Of a stretch of DNA of 64,000 nucleotides, positions 1-9,028 are shown piece by piece. The position numbers were made by a program, and so were the translations under genes. Within the stretch, counting starts at the first letter, position 1. Every line of letters starts with the position of its first letter. This DNA comes from Davidsoniella eucalypti (Eukaryota; Ascomycota; Sordariomycetes; Microascales; Ceratocystidaceae). The stretch spans positions 211,864-275,863 of the forward strand of contig RMBW01000032.1 in assembly GCA_004009845.1 (NCBI GenBank), written 5' to 3'. The notes beneath the pieces were generated by a model. It worked only from the letters and a program-made list of their open reading frames with translations. It had not been told where the DNA came from and did no database searches.

Positions 1-1
1 T

Positions 2-679
2 CCGTGTATCACGTACCACTGGGTAGAAGAGTGTTTGCGACACAACAGAGTGGTCTCGTGGCAGCCGTTTTTACTGACATCTGGTGCCTCGATTTGCTTT
101 GACAATGCCATGATGTCACGTACTCTTCCGCCGTTTAAAGCAGCGGAAGTCTCTCTAGCGGATATGATTGAAACACGTCTGCGTTTTCTCGAGAACCACC
201 GCATCTTGTTTGTCGTGAAGCGCTCACGCGAAGAAGAGAAGAAGAAGTTCTACTTGTTTTTGATGCACGTGCTCGGGGCCTCAGTGTCACGTGCTCCCAG
301 CGTAGCCGATGCCCGCGTCAAATTACTCGAGGCCGAGGCAGTAGGTATGCCGTTTGACTGGGTATACATCGACGAGCCAACCAGTAGCGAAGCAGGGCTC
401 TTCGAGTCGGCCACCACAACAACCGCAACTGCTTCAAGAGGTGGCAGTGGGCGCAACAGTGGCAAGGCGGGAGGTGGTCGACGACGTAAACGAGACAGCT
501 CCAAGGAGGGCAGTTGCGAAGCGGAAGCACTTGGAGCAGCAGTCAGTGGGCTTCAGAAGAAGATCCGGCTTATGAGCAATGAATTGGTGGTGCAGAGTCT
601 GATCCGCGGCGAGCTTATCGATGCCGAGACTTGGGAAGGCGTGAGCGTTGGAGCAGCGGCAGGACGTAAGCGCGGATGA
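2..679 (+). CDS. crb2: Rad9/Crb2-type DNA-damage checkpoint adaptor, C-terminal tandem BRCT part (5' end off window)
   Basis: The frame is open from base 2 to the TGA at 677-679, giving the last 225 residues; the beginning lies outside the window. The visible part reads as a tandem BRCT module. The first BRCT ends with the Trp-rich segment around HWVEECL and SWQPFLL, followed by SRTLPPF. The linker region contains LADMIETRL. The second BRCT contains the KKKFYLFLMHVLGAS helix and FDWVYIDE, and ends with NELVVQSLIRGELID. This order matches the C-terminus of the Rad9 (budding yeast)/Crb2 (fission yeast)/53BP1 family, which binds modified histones and recruits the effector kinase at DNA breaks in the nucleus. 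A Gly/Ser/Arg-rich insert sits between the last strands (about residues 130-170 of the partial protein). It is not the 9-1-1 clamp Rad9. No intron is visible here. Confidence 0.8.
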   Translation, partial: PCITYHWVEECLRHNRVVSWQPFLLTSGASICFDNAMMSRTLPPFKAAEVSLADMIETRLRFLENHRILFVVKRSREEEKKKFYLFLMHVLGASVSRAPSVADARVKLLEAEAVGMPFDWVYIDEPTSSEAGLFESATTTTATASRGGSGRNSGKAGGGRRRKRDSSKEGSCEAEALGAAVSGLQKKIRLMSNELVVQSLIRGELIDAETWEGVSVGAAAGRKRG

Positions 680-1154
680 ATATAAAACGGGCTACGCAGG
701 AAAAGAGAAAGTATATGTATGGCTTTCTTGATCTAATATCATGTATCGATGGGATTTGAGGATATCACAAGTACAACACTACTACTACTAGTTTTCTTTT
801 TTTTCTTCTTTGTTTTATTTGTACTAGAGGGCAAGTACAGACGAATAGGCGTCTTGTACCGGGAATTTCCTATCAGCACGGAGATCTGGTTCTTTTTCTT
901 TCTTAGCCTCCGAAGGCGAACGGCGTTTTCTTTTCATTGTTTATTATCTCTCTCTTATCAGTCTGGTTAGGATGATACCATTCAACTGGATTATATAAAA
1001 ATCATGTTAGCAACATGTAGATTAGAACATCCATTTTATAGGGATTTGCCATGTAGGTGATGTCTCAAAATGTCTTTGTTGTGAGATATGTAATGGTGTG
1101 TATTACCCAACGGTGTCATGTCATCCAGCCTCATAAGCCTTAGTCATCATCTCT
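680..1154. other. Convergent 3' intergenic region
   Basis: The stretch lies between the stop codons of two convergent genes. It is T-rich (runs near 790-820 and 890-900) and is probably 3' UTR on both strands. I see no gene in it. Confidence 0.5.
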
Positions 1155-2153
1155 TTATACCTTCGCCTCGGCTTCCTCCCACTCGACCCACCGTTTATCA
1201 GCCTCGAGCAAGGCAGTCGGCACACAATCCTCGGTGCCCAGCAATGACGTCATCCACAACGCCCATTCCCACGGCTGCTCGACGCCCCCCGGCTGTGAAT
1301 TGAAGTATTCCCAACCCATGATGCCGCCAAAAGACGGAAACAACTCGAGCAACTGGATCACGCTAGCCGCCAATCCGTCCATCTCGACGAAACCCGCGCC
1401 GTTCCCCGGATTAGTGACGGTGCCAGCAACGATACGTTCCGGTTTCCAGCCGCGCGAAATAATGTTTGCATACTGTAATGGGTCGGCCAGCGTGCCCCAG
1501 CCGCAATAGAACTGCGCATTATACCAGGCGATTTCGCGGCCACGGGCAGCTTCGAGCTGGGCATAGCTGAAACCGCTAAGGTTCGCCCTTGGATCGATTA
1601 GGGCCGGAGCTACAGGCGCCAGCGTAATCAAGAAGTTGGGGCCAAAGTCCGCGCGAAGACGGTCGATCAGGCGCACGATGCCGGCGAGCGGAGTTTTCTC
1701 TTCAACGTCTAGATCGAGCCCATCAAGACGCTTGGCGCGTATGAGAGCGGCTAACGGCACATAGTAGGCCTCGAAGGCGGAAGGGCTGACTTCGTCGCCG
1801 CAGAGACGCTCGTAGCTGCCTTTGGCGGCGCCGCCCAACATGCCCAGGACCTTGGTGCCGGCAGCTTGCAGAAGGGCTGTTTCTTCCCATAGTGGCGTGA
1901 AGCGCGAGTGGTATGGTGCGTGGTCGTTGAGTGTGATGTCGCCCGGTACGCTGTTGATGTGGATGGCGGCGACGATCACGTGCGTCACGAATATGCCGGG
2001 CGTCTCGAGTAGTGGGCGTAGCGAAACATATCGCTCGCCTTCGTATTGTGTTTGGTGGTAGATGACGATGCGCGGGGTCGCTGAGGCTGGTGGAAAGGCC
2101 GACATGACGCACACCGAGCGGGGAAGAGTTGGAAAGAGCGGATAGATGGGCAA
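1155..2153 (-). CDS. GH18 family protein, endo-beta-N-acetylglucosaminidase/chitinase-like, no signal peptide
   Basis: Single-exon frame of 332 residues. Residues 144-151 (DGLDLDVE) match the GH18 active-site motif DxxDxDxE, with Glu151 as the predicted proton donor. The strand before it (KVLGMLGGAAKGS, about 101-113) corresponds to the conserved SxGG strand of the TIM barrel. Further barrel segments are ITLAPVAPAL, IAWYNAQFYCGWG and GIMGWEYFNS. The family cleaves the chitobiose core of N-glycans or chitin by substrate-assisted catalysis. The protein spans little more than one catalytic barrel, and there is no convincing signal peptide, so a cytosolic deglycosylating role resembling ENGase is more likely than secreted chitin degradation; that is inference. 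Two in-frame ATGs exist: the first at 2153 and a second at 2105 (MSAFPPAS), which sits closer to the first barrel strand. The second may be the true start (316 residues). The gene is convergent with the checkpoint gene. Confidence 0.85.
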   Translation of the reverse strand: MPIYPLFPTLPRSVCVMSAFPPASATPRIVIYHQTQYEGERYVSLRPLLETPGIFVTHVIVAAIHINSVPGDITLNDHAPYHSRFTPLWEETALLQAAGTKVLGMLGGAAKGSYERLCGDEVSPSAFEAYYVPLAALIRAKRLDGLDLDVEEKTPLAGIVRLIDRLRADFGPNFLITLAPVAPALIDPRANLSGFSYAQLEAARGREIAWYNAQFYCGWGTLADPLQYANIISRGWKPERIVAGTVTNPGNGAGFVEMDGLAASVIQLLELFPSFGGIMGWEYFNSQPGGVEQPWEWALWMTSLLGTEDCVPTALLEADKRWVEWEEAEAKV

Positions 2154-2673
2154 AGACGAGGGAGGATGTCACGATGTACACTTCTGTTTGTTGTTGTTGG
2201 TCTCAAAGTCTTTCATATCGACCGTGTCAAACGAAGGCTTGGGGTGAGGTCTTAGCACTTTATGCCGTTCAATATTAACCCCTGTCTCCATAACCCTGAC
2301 CCCACTAACGTCATACCCAGAAGAGGCTTATAAGACTTGGAAAGCTTCAAGACTAGACCATAAGACATGCTTTTCTTTATGCTGTTTCTCGGGTGAATGA
2401 AAGAAACTGCCATTTTCTTTTTTGTTTTATATGGCTCTCCCTTTCATGTTCCTTTTGGCTTTACAATGTCTTTGTGTCGAGGACCGGGGGAGAAACCTGC
2501 ATCTTCTTTAGAGTCTTTGTATGGATCCCCGATTCTTTCCTTTGTTCTACAGCCGCATTCATGTATTCCATTTATGGCTTTCATTGATACCGACTATACA
2601 GAAGATTGACATTGTTAGACCAGCAAACAAAGCAATGGAAGGCACAAGGCTAGTTAGAGGTCATCATGATGGA

Positions 2674-2680
2674 TATAAAA
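2674..2680 (+). promoter_or_regulatory. TATA box of the Cys-rich small protein gene
   Basis: TATAAAA lies about 310 bp before the ATG at 2990. A pyrimidine-rich tract follows at about 2755-2790, a typical fungal start-site context. The last + strand ATG before the gene is at 2679, directly at this box, and 2682-2989 has none, so the leader is probably about 200-280 nt. A short possible leader intron (GTAAGT at 2886, AG at 2927) is seen but unproven. The whole 2154-2989 spacer is the divergent promoter region of the GH18 gene and this gene. Confidence 0.5.
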
Positions 2681-2989
2681 TGGCGTGGACTCCGTCTTCA
2701 TTCCGGCTTCTGGTTTGTTTTCTGGAGCACACACACATTTTCATCATCCTTTTGTTTCCCATTGTCCTTTCTCTCTCTTCTCCGAACCTCGTTGATCGAA
2801 GTTCTAACCGGCCTGCCATCTTGACTCAATACTTACTTGCTATTATCTATTCTACTCAACTCTCTGGAAGCACTTTGCGACTCTGGTAAGTAGCAAACTG
2901 CCAAGCTCCCACTTTGAATAATAACAGCACCGCAGCTTCGCCCGTCTATACAACTCTGCAATCCGAAGAAGGTAAATAAGTAAGTCAAG

Positions 2990-3442
2990 ATGTGCCGTAC
3001 CATTCAATACATCAAGTACTGTAGTCTCTGCGAGACCGAGTCTATCCGCAACAGCTTCCACCGCTGCCCGTTCTCTAGAACCCAGGAGAAGGTCTGTGAC
3101 TTTGAAAACTGGGAGCAAGAGGAGAGGGAGCGCCTTCTGGAGGTGCTTTGTGCCGACTGTACCCGCACCTTTCTGCATATCGAGCGGATGCCCGTCAACA
3201 CCAGACATGCCGGCATTATGGTGGATATCAGCGACGAGGCTACCGATTTAGCCAATGCTGTTTTCTTTCTTAATAGCTGTACTGACGATGTAGAGAACGG
3301 AAACGCCGACGAGAGGGAAAACGAGGGCAGAGACCGCTATGATGCCGCGTACTTGGAGTATCCGCTGACTCTGGGGGATGACTCTGACGAGGAAGACGAG
3401 GACGATGAAGACGAGGACGAGAACGAAGAGGCCGAGAACTAA
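2990..3442 (+). CDS. Small Cys-rich protein with acidic C-terminal tail, function unknown
   Basis: 150 residues, single exon, starting at the first ATG after a good TATA box and pyrimidine tract. I do not recognise the family. The first 60 residues hold seven cysteines: Cys2, the pair Cys11/Cys14 (CxxC), Cys26, Cys36 and the pair Cys54/Cys57 (CxxC). Together with His24 they could bind zinc. The tail from about residue 128 is almost purely Asp/Glu with a few Gly and Asn. There is no signal peptide or membrane segment, so an intracellular protein is expected. Codon choice is GC-rich compared with the flanks, which supports a real gene. The acidic tail and possible zinc knuckles suggest interaction with basic proteins or nucleic acid, but that is only a guess. 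Confidence 0.7.
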   Translation: MCRTIQYIKYCSLCETESIRNSFHRCPFSRTQEKVCDFENWEQEERERLLEVLCADCTRTFLHIERMPVNTRHAGIMVDISDEATDLANAVFFLNSCTDDVENGNADERENEGRDRYDAAYLEYPLTLGDDSDEEDEDDEDEDENEEAEN

Positions 3443-4064
3443 GCTTGAGCGAGAGCTTTGGTTATGTTTTCTGTTTCGGTTCTTGTCCAGTCCTTCTAAA
3501 GCGTCATGATACTCCATTCAGTACCAAATCAACTGCCACTCAACCGGGAAACAAATAAGGTGCGCCACTTGTTTTCTTTTTCCTTTACTAACGAGAAGGA
3601 TGACGATACTCTTACCGACTTTTCTCTGTGTGTGTCATTGATAGAACTGCAATATTTGCCGAACTGTCTATTCTTTGTCTTTGATGCTGGCTCATCAAAG
3701 ACGTCCATTCGTTTACCAAATCACCTACACTATTTCCTTTATCATTTATCTTACAAGCGGGATATCCGGGGCTTTCCGGGTTCTCAACCAAACCAATACA
3801 AAAATACAACACAAAATCCATACCAATAGAATTACGGTGAACATGTGACAATCTAGATGTGGTTTATTGGTGATGTAATGAATTATAATACTAATTAGAC
3901 AAGCACAAAATGGCTGAAAATGCACTTCACATCCATGTACACCCACATATCGGTTTGACAAGACACACATTCGACTTATAACTAAACACATGCAGATCAA
4001 AACCTAGGATTTAGAAAATAGGCTCTTAAGACACTTGGTTCTAGACGCACTAGAAACTGCCAAC
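3443..4064. other. Intergenic region without a recognised gene
   Basis: An AT-rich spacer between the acidic small-protein gene and the weak minus-strand candidate at 4065-4566. Short frames present here look random. Probably 3' UTR sequence. Confidence 0.4.
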
Positions 4065-4566
4065 TCAGTCTTTTTTTTTTCTTCCTCCTGCAGGAATATC
4101 TGAGCCAACGACGATGTACAGATAATTGTAAATAAAAGACATCAAAGTGTTTACAGCTAGTGTAACTGGATCGAAGAATCCAGGATATATTGCATTTTCA
4201 TCGTCTACGTAGTACATCCAGCTTCCCCTTTTCTCCGTGTCAATCTCGTAACCTCCTCTTTCTTCATTAAGTCTTCGCCTTGAATTTTTGATCCTTTGCT
4301 TTATTATAGGCCAAAGCATATCTTCCCAAGCTTCTGGTTGTATCACTCGGTATCCATGATAGGAAAATGGTCTCGTGAGGGGACGGATAAATAGCATGTT
4401 ACTCTGCCGCCTAGAATATATTCTATATTTGTCTTCATACTTTTGGTTGTCTTCTTTTGAACTTGCGAGTTTATCTCGGAAAAGGAAGAGACAACAGAAA
4501 AATGCTACTCGGAGCAAATTTTTATTATTTCTTACTCTTACTTCTTTCGCAGTTGGCGTCTGACAT
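4065..4566 (-). CDS. Possible small two-exon gene, hypothetical protein
   Basis: Low-confidence model. A minus-strand frame ends at 4065 and has no ATG until residue MLFIRPL at 4397, which would give 110 residues. An upstream ATG at 4566 (MSDANCER) can be joined to it by an intron from a GTAAGA donor (4541) to a GAG acceptor ending at 4475. That intron is 67 nt with a strong pyrimidine tract, and the join keeps frame, giving about 144 residues. The product is basic in its middle (IKNSRRRLNEER) and has one hydrophobic stretch near the C-terminus (VTLAVNTLMSFIYNYLYIVV), followed by a Lys-rich end. I recognise no domain. The GAG acceptor is uncommon and codon use is not clearly biased, so it may be spurious. 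Confidence 0.3.
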
Positions 4567-5103
4567 GATCATCGGCCAGTTTAGCGATTTAAGATATAGT
4601 AGATGATTTGGCGGGGACTTGCAGTATAGCTGACAACGCATTCAGGAGGTCTTTGTCTTTGATCAAGTTGAAGTATTGATATAGTAATATACAATCTATA
4701 TGTATATATATGTTATGACCCTCGGACTAAAATTCTGCGTGTTATATGTTTTGTGCAGTCTTTCCTGGTTCTGTTTTTAGCTCCTTCTTCGTTCGGTTTT
4801 TGTGCTGAGCCTCGACTAGCAAATCAATCGAGTAGTAGTTGCCTTTTTCCATAGGGATTTTTAGATCCCGTCTTCCACAGCCAATACAGGCAAGGCAGTT
4901 GCACTTTCAGTGGATTTCAGCTTTGTTGCTTGTCGCTTTTTAAAGTTTTTGTTTCTTATTTTTTTCTCAACTGTTTCATCATTCTTTCAGGCTTTTCTAG
5001 TCGTTGTTGTTTTCCCTTTGCTTTGCTTTTTTTTTTCTTTTTTTCAATGATAAACAAGTTTTAATCTCGATTCACAAAATCACAGCTTCTCTCAAACTAC
5101 GTC
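4567..5103 (+). promoter_or_regulatory. Promoter/leader region of the PAF-acetylhydrolase-like gene, with a minimal uORF
   Basis: The last 200 bases are strongly T-rich, as in fungal leaders. Between about 4750 and the start at 5104 the only + strand ATG is at 5047. It opens a five-codon uORF (5047-5064) ending 39 nt before the main ATG. Whether the uORF is transcribed is unknown. Confidence 0.4.
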
Positions 5104-6836
5104 ATGATTCCTTCATTTCCGGACTACACCGGCCCTTATCGTGTCGGCACTGTCGATATCGAAATCCCCGTGACCGATCTCCATTCGCCAGCACCGACTC
5201 CGTCCAACGCTTCTCATATTCATACAGTTCTCATTCGCGTTTATTATCCTGCCGTCGCCGAGTCTTCTGGTGAGCGCAAAATCCGCTGGTTGCCAACTCC
5301 CCAGCGCCATAATGTTTCTGCTTATGCGCAGTTCATGGGCATGGGACCAACGGTAGCCGGGCTAGTTTCGTATGTTTAATCTCTTCTCTTCCTCAAGAAA
5401 TCAAGGTGAAGAACTGACCGGCTGGCCTGAACCCAATCCACAGTTATCTTCCTCGACACATGTATTACACGACGATACCCGCCTATAAGAATGCCACTCT
5501 TGCCACTCCCAATACACCTTCGGGCCGCTGGCCAACCGCCATGTTCTCACACGGCCTCGCTGGCTGCCGCAACTCGTACTCATATGTAGCCGGCTCTCTA
5601 GCTTCCCATGGCGTCATCGTCTTCTGCCCGGAGCACCGTGATGGAAGCGCCGTGCTTACCATGATCCGCAACCCAACCGCCACAGTTGGTCGCTTTACGC
5701 CTTGGAAGGACATCGCGCAGACCGTGCCATATAGCCAGATTGAGCACGATGCGACGCCCGAGATCTTTACCGAACGTGCAAATCAGCTTAAAATCCGTCT
5801 GTGGGAATTAGGTCTTGCCCACGCAGTTATTCTAGCTATGGATCGCGGTAATCCAGACTTTAAAAATATGAACTCGACGACTCGCAGTTTGGACATGTTC
5901 AAGGCGCAGATGGACGTCCATACGCCTGGAAAGCTGATCTTGGCTGGCCATAGCTTTGGTGCTGCATCCATGGTGCAGTTCATCAAGAGCATCTACTATG
6001 CCGAGTCTACAGATCTCAAAGGCTTGGCCGATCCGCTATACTTGCCTAGCCGCAACTCCGAGCTCTGCAACCAAATCACCCACGAGACTGTCACCATCTT
6101 GCTCGATATGTGGTGTATGCCACTTTTCGACCCCTCCAAGACCGCCCTACTCAATCTACCACTGCCCGCTTATGCTAGTGTCCCCGGCGCCCCGGGCGGT
6201 CGCGCACTTCTTGCCATCGAATCAGAGCAATTCTACAAGTGGACAGAGCACTTCCATGCCACCGCCCGAATTCTTTCGGCGAATCCGTCACGCCGAGTCG
6301 TTGATCAAGCCGACTTTGTCAACGAAGAGACCGGTGCAACTTTGCCGCAACCTCGCTTTTTCTGGGTCAACGGCGCCGCACATCTGAACCAGTCAGATTT
6401 TGGCGTCTTGTTCCCATGGATGACCAACAAAATCTTCAATGCGAATGAACCCGAGCGCGCGCTACGGCTCAATCTACGCGCACAGTTACAGATCTTGCGC
6501 GAGAATGGCGTACCTATAGCTAGTGTGTCAGTTGATGACTGCATTGACGGAGGCCACGAGGACGTTGCGAGCATCGAAAACGGGCGCTTTGCAGATGACT
6601 CGGTCGTCTTTGAGAAGCCCGAGTGTGTTGGCCACTGGGACGCCGTCAATATTGTCGGTATGGGTGAAAACAGTCCATCGTTTGGCTGGAATAACATTAC
6701 AGCGGCGGAAAAAACAGAGCCAGATTCGGGCAGTGAGACTGACGGTGTCACTTTGCGCGGTGAAGAGCCTTCAGATGCTGTAGAAAGCGCCGTTGTTCCG
6801 GCCCAGATCAACACGGCCATTGGCGTTGGCGCCTAG
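5104..6836 (+). CDS. PAF acetylhydrolase-like (phospholipase A2, isoform II family) alpha/beta hydrolase
   Basis: Two exons, 5104-5369 and 5444-6836. The 74 nt intron has a GTATGT donor, a CTGAC-type branch site and a CAG acceptor; the join restores SYLPRHM in frame, giving 552 residues. The nucleophile elbow GHSFG places the catalytic Ser at 259. The upstream strand FSHGLAG and the segment SLASHGVIVFCPEHRDGSA are hallmark sequences of the plasma-type PAF-acetylhydrolase family. The likely catalytic His is His402 in NGAAHLNQSDFG. These enzymes remove short or oxidised sn-2 acyl chains from phospholipids. There is no signal peptide, so it probably acts inside the cell. The region after about residue 440 is acidic, rich in Ser/Thr/Gly, and not part of the fold. 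It is convergent with the following methyltransferase-like gene. Confidence 0.88.
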
Positions 6837-7713
6837 CAAGTCCCAGCGATCCAAACCAGTTGGGGATCTTTGTTTCTGTGATTTTTTGCCAATTTGTTCT
6901 ATTTTCTTTTGTTTTCTTTTTGCGTTTTTGTTTAGGCGGTGTTATTTATTCTTATAGGACGGGGGATTGCTGTTATTACCATTCGGATAGACGAATATCG
7001 AGTTTCGGAGTCGTGTGTAACTTCGCACCCGGAAAGATACAGATATATTTAGAAACAGATGCCATATGAATGGCTGGATCAAGCCCTAAAAGAGGGTACT
7101 TGCCTCCTTATATGCCGACCACCAGGATGGCCCAAGGGGTTCTTAAGCAGGAAGGTGCATTATACAGGATAGCTGCATATAGAATACATACAGTGTATAT
7201 ACAAGGACATGCTTCCCCATTCACATTCACATTCACTCATGTCTGTTCTTGTCTTTATATATAGAGTATACTCATGTGAATTAATTGTTGTTATATGAAA
7301 GCGTCACTCGTTAAATGGTTTGTTGAAATCCCAACGCCGGCTATGTACTTTCTGTGTCTAGATGGCTAACATTCTTCTACCCGATATTTTAGCTTAGCTA
7401 TGCAAAATATGCGTACTGAAGAAAGACGTCCGATCCCGACGAAGCAGCAAGTGATATTTGTAATGAACCCAGTGATTTATGATGATACAAATTCCCTTCC
7501 CGTTTTGTGTCTCTCCGCCATGGTGTGGATTGCGATGCAGTTGATGCGATCACTTCTGTTGACCAGACCCAGATATTTTTTGGAGTTCCCCAAGGGATAT
7601 CACAAAGCAAAAAGAAAAAGATGAAAAAAAAAAGGCATGAAAAAAGAAGAAAAAAGTAGGTAAAAGAAACGAGAGAGGTTGTGGAAGAGAGATAGAAGGA
7701 GTGTCAGTCAGAC
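6837..7713. other. Convergent 3' intergenic region
   Basis: Lies between the stop codons of two convergent genes. It contains T-rich stretches, a short hexamer repeat (ATTCAC units near 7220-7237) and an A-rich block at 7600-7680. No gene seen. Confidence 0.4.
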
Positions 7714-9028
7714 CTAAGGCTGGCCCCAGATCTCGTTGGCAATCTCACGGACCAGAGTTAGCTTAGCAGCCTGGTTCTCCATGGACAGAGGGTAGCCGGA
7801 CTCGTGAGTCGAGAAACCGCACTGAGGAGACACGCACAGCTGCTTAAGAGCCTCCTCGCGAGTCTGGCCAGAGCCCTCGGCGATGAAGTCGGCAGCCTTG
7901 TAGACACGCTGCTTCATTTCCTCCTTGTCCTCAAGCTCGATGACCTTGGTAGAGACAATGCCGAGAACGACGACCTTGTCCTTGGGCAGGAAACGCAGAG
8001 GCTCGAAGCCACCAGCACGCTGGGTGTCGTACTCGAGGTAAAAGGTGTGCACGTTCAGGTCGCGGAATAGCTTCTCGGCAATGACGTTGTAAGCGCCCTC
8101 GGCGAACCAGCGGCCGGCAATGAAGTTACCACGGCACAGGTGGATACCGAAGTGCATATCCTTGGGGGCCTTGGACATGCAGTCGTTGTACAGCTTGATA
8201 TAGGCATCCAGCAGGTCATCGACGGTGCCGATGTTGTCCTTGTCAGCCGCCCAGCCGTCACGGAACTTCTGCGAGCAGAAGTAGGCCATGCCGGGGTCGT
8301 CGAATTGGACGTTGCGCAGGCCAGCCTCGTACAGCTGAGCAAGCTCCTGCTGGTACACCTTGGCGACATCGGCGAAGTACTCGGCGTCGTTGGAGTAGGC
8401 CTCGGCAGTGTAGGCCTTGTTCTGCTTGTAGCGCATGTGGAACCACTACCGATAGGGTGAATGGCAGTTAGCTATGAAAAGAGATAGAGAGCTAAAGGCG
8501 AAGCTATGGCTTGGCTAGCAACGAAGAAGAAATCAAGAGACTTACCGAAGGAGTGATCATGGTCAGCTTGATGGTGTGCCACTCAGACTCGGGCAGACCA
8601 GCCTGGATCTCGCGCAGCTCCTGGATGTTGGAGATAGACTTGGCGGGGTTGAAAGACAGCTTGGAGCCAGCAATAACCGAGTCACCGGGCATGACCTTGC
8701 GATCAGCCTCAATCAGCGAGACGACGTCGGGGTGGTACAGGCGGAACATGGAAGCCTCGGCGTCCTGCAGGCGGATGGTGCCCTCGAACTCATCCCAGGT
8801 CTGGCCCCAAAAGCGGGTGCGGTTGAACTCGCCAGAGTTGACGGCCTTGTAGCCAAGCTCGTTCTGCAGCTTGACGACGTCCTTGATGGACTGGGCCTCG
8901 ACGGCGGGCAGGCCAACCTCGCTGGCATCGGCACCGGCGTGGACTTTGGAGCGAATCTCGAGCAGGTTGGCGGGACGCAGAAGCGAGCCCATGTGCTCGG
9001 CGCGGTAAGGAGGACCGTAAGAAGCCAT
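7714..9028 (-). CDS. Cobalamin-independent methionine synthase C-terminal-domain-like methyltransferase (MetE/UROD superfamily)
   Basis: Two exons on the minus strand, 8546-9028 and 7714-8445. A 100 nt phase-0 intron (GTAAG donor, TAG acceptor) joins TMITPS to WFHMRYK. The protein is 404 residues. It resembles only the C-terminal catalytic half of MetE. The zinc-site pattern is present as HLC in GIHLCRGN plus a later Cys in SPQCGFSTHESGYP, and the opening segment AEHMGSLLRPANLLE is typical of stand-alone MetE-like proteins. Full MetE is about 750 residues with an N-terminal folate half, which is absent here, so this is not the main methionine synthase. The methyl donor and acceptor are unknown. 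I chose MASYGPPY at 9028 as the start because the frame upstream of it lacks family resemblance. No CAT (minus-strand ATG) occurs from 9029 to about 9343, fitting a leader there. Confidence 0.88.
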
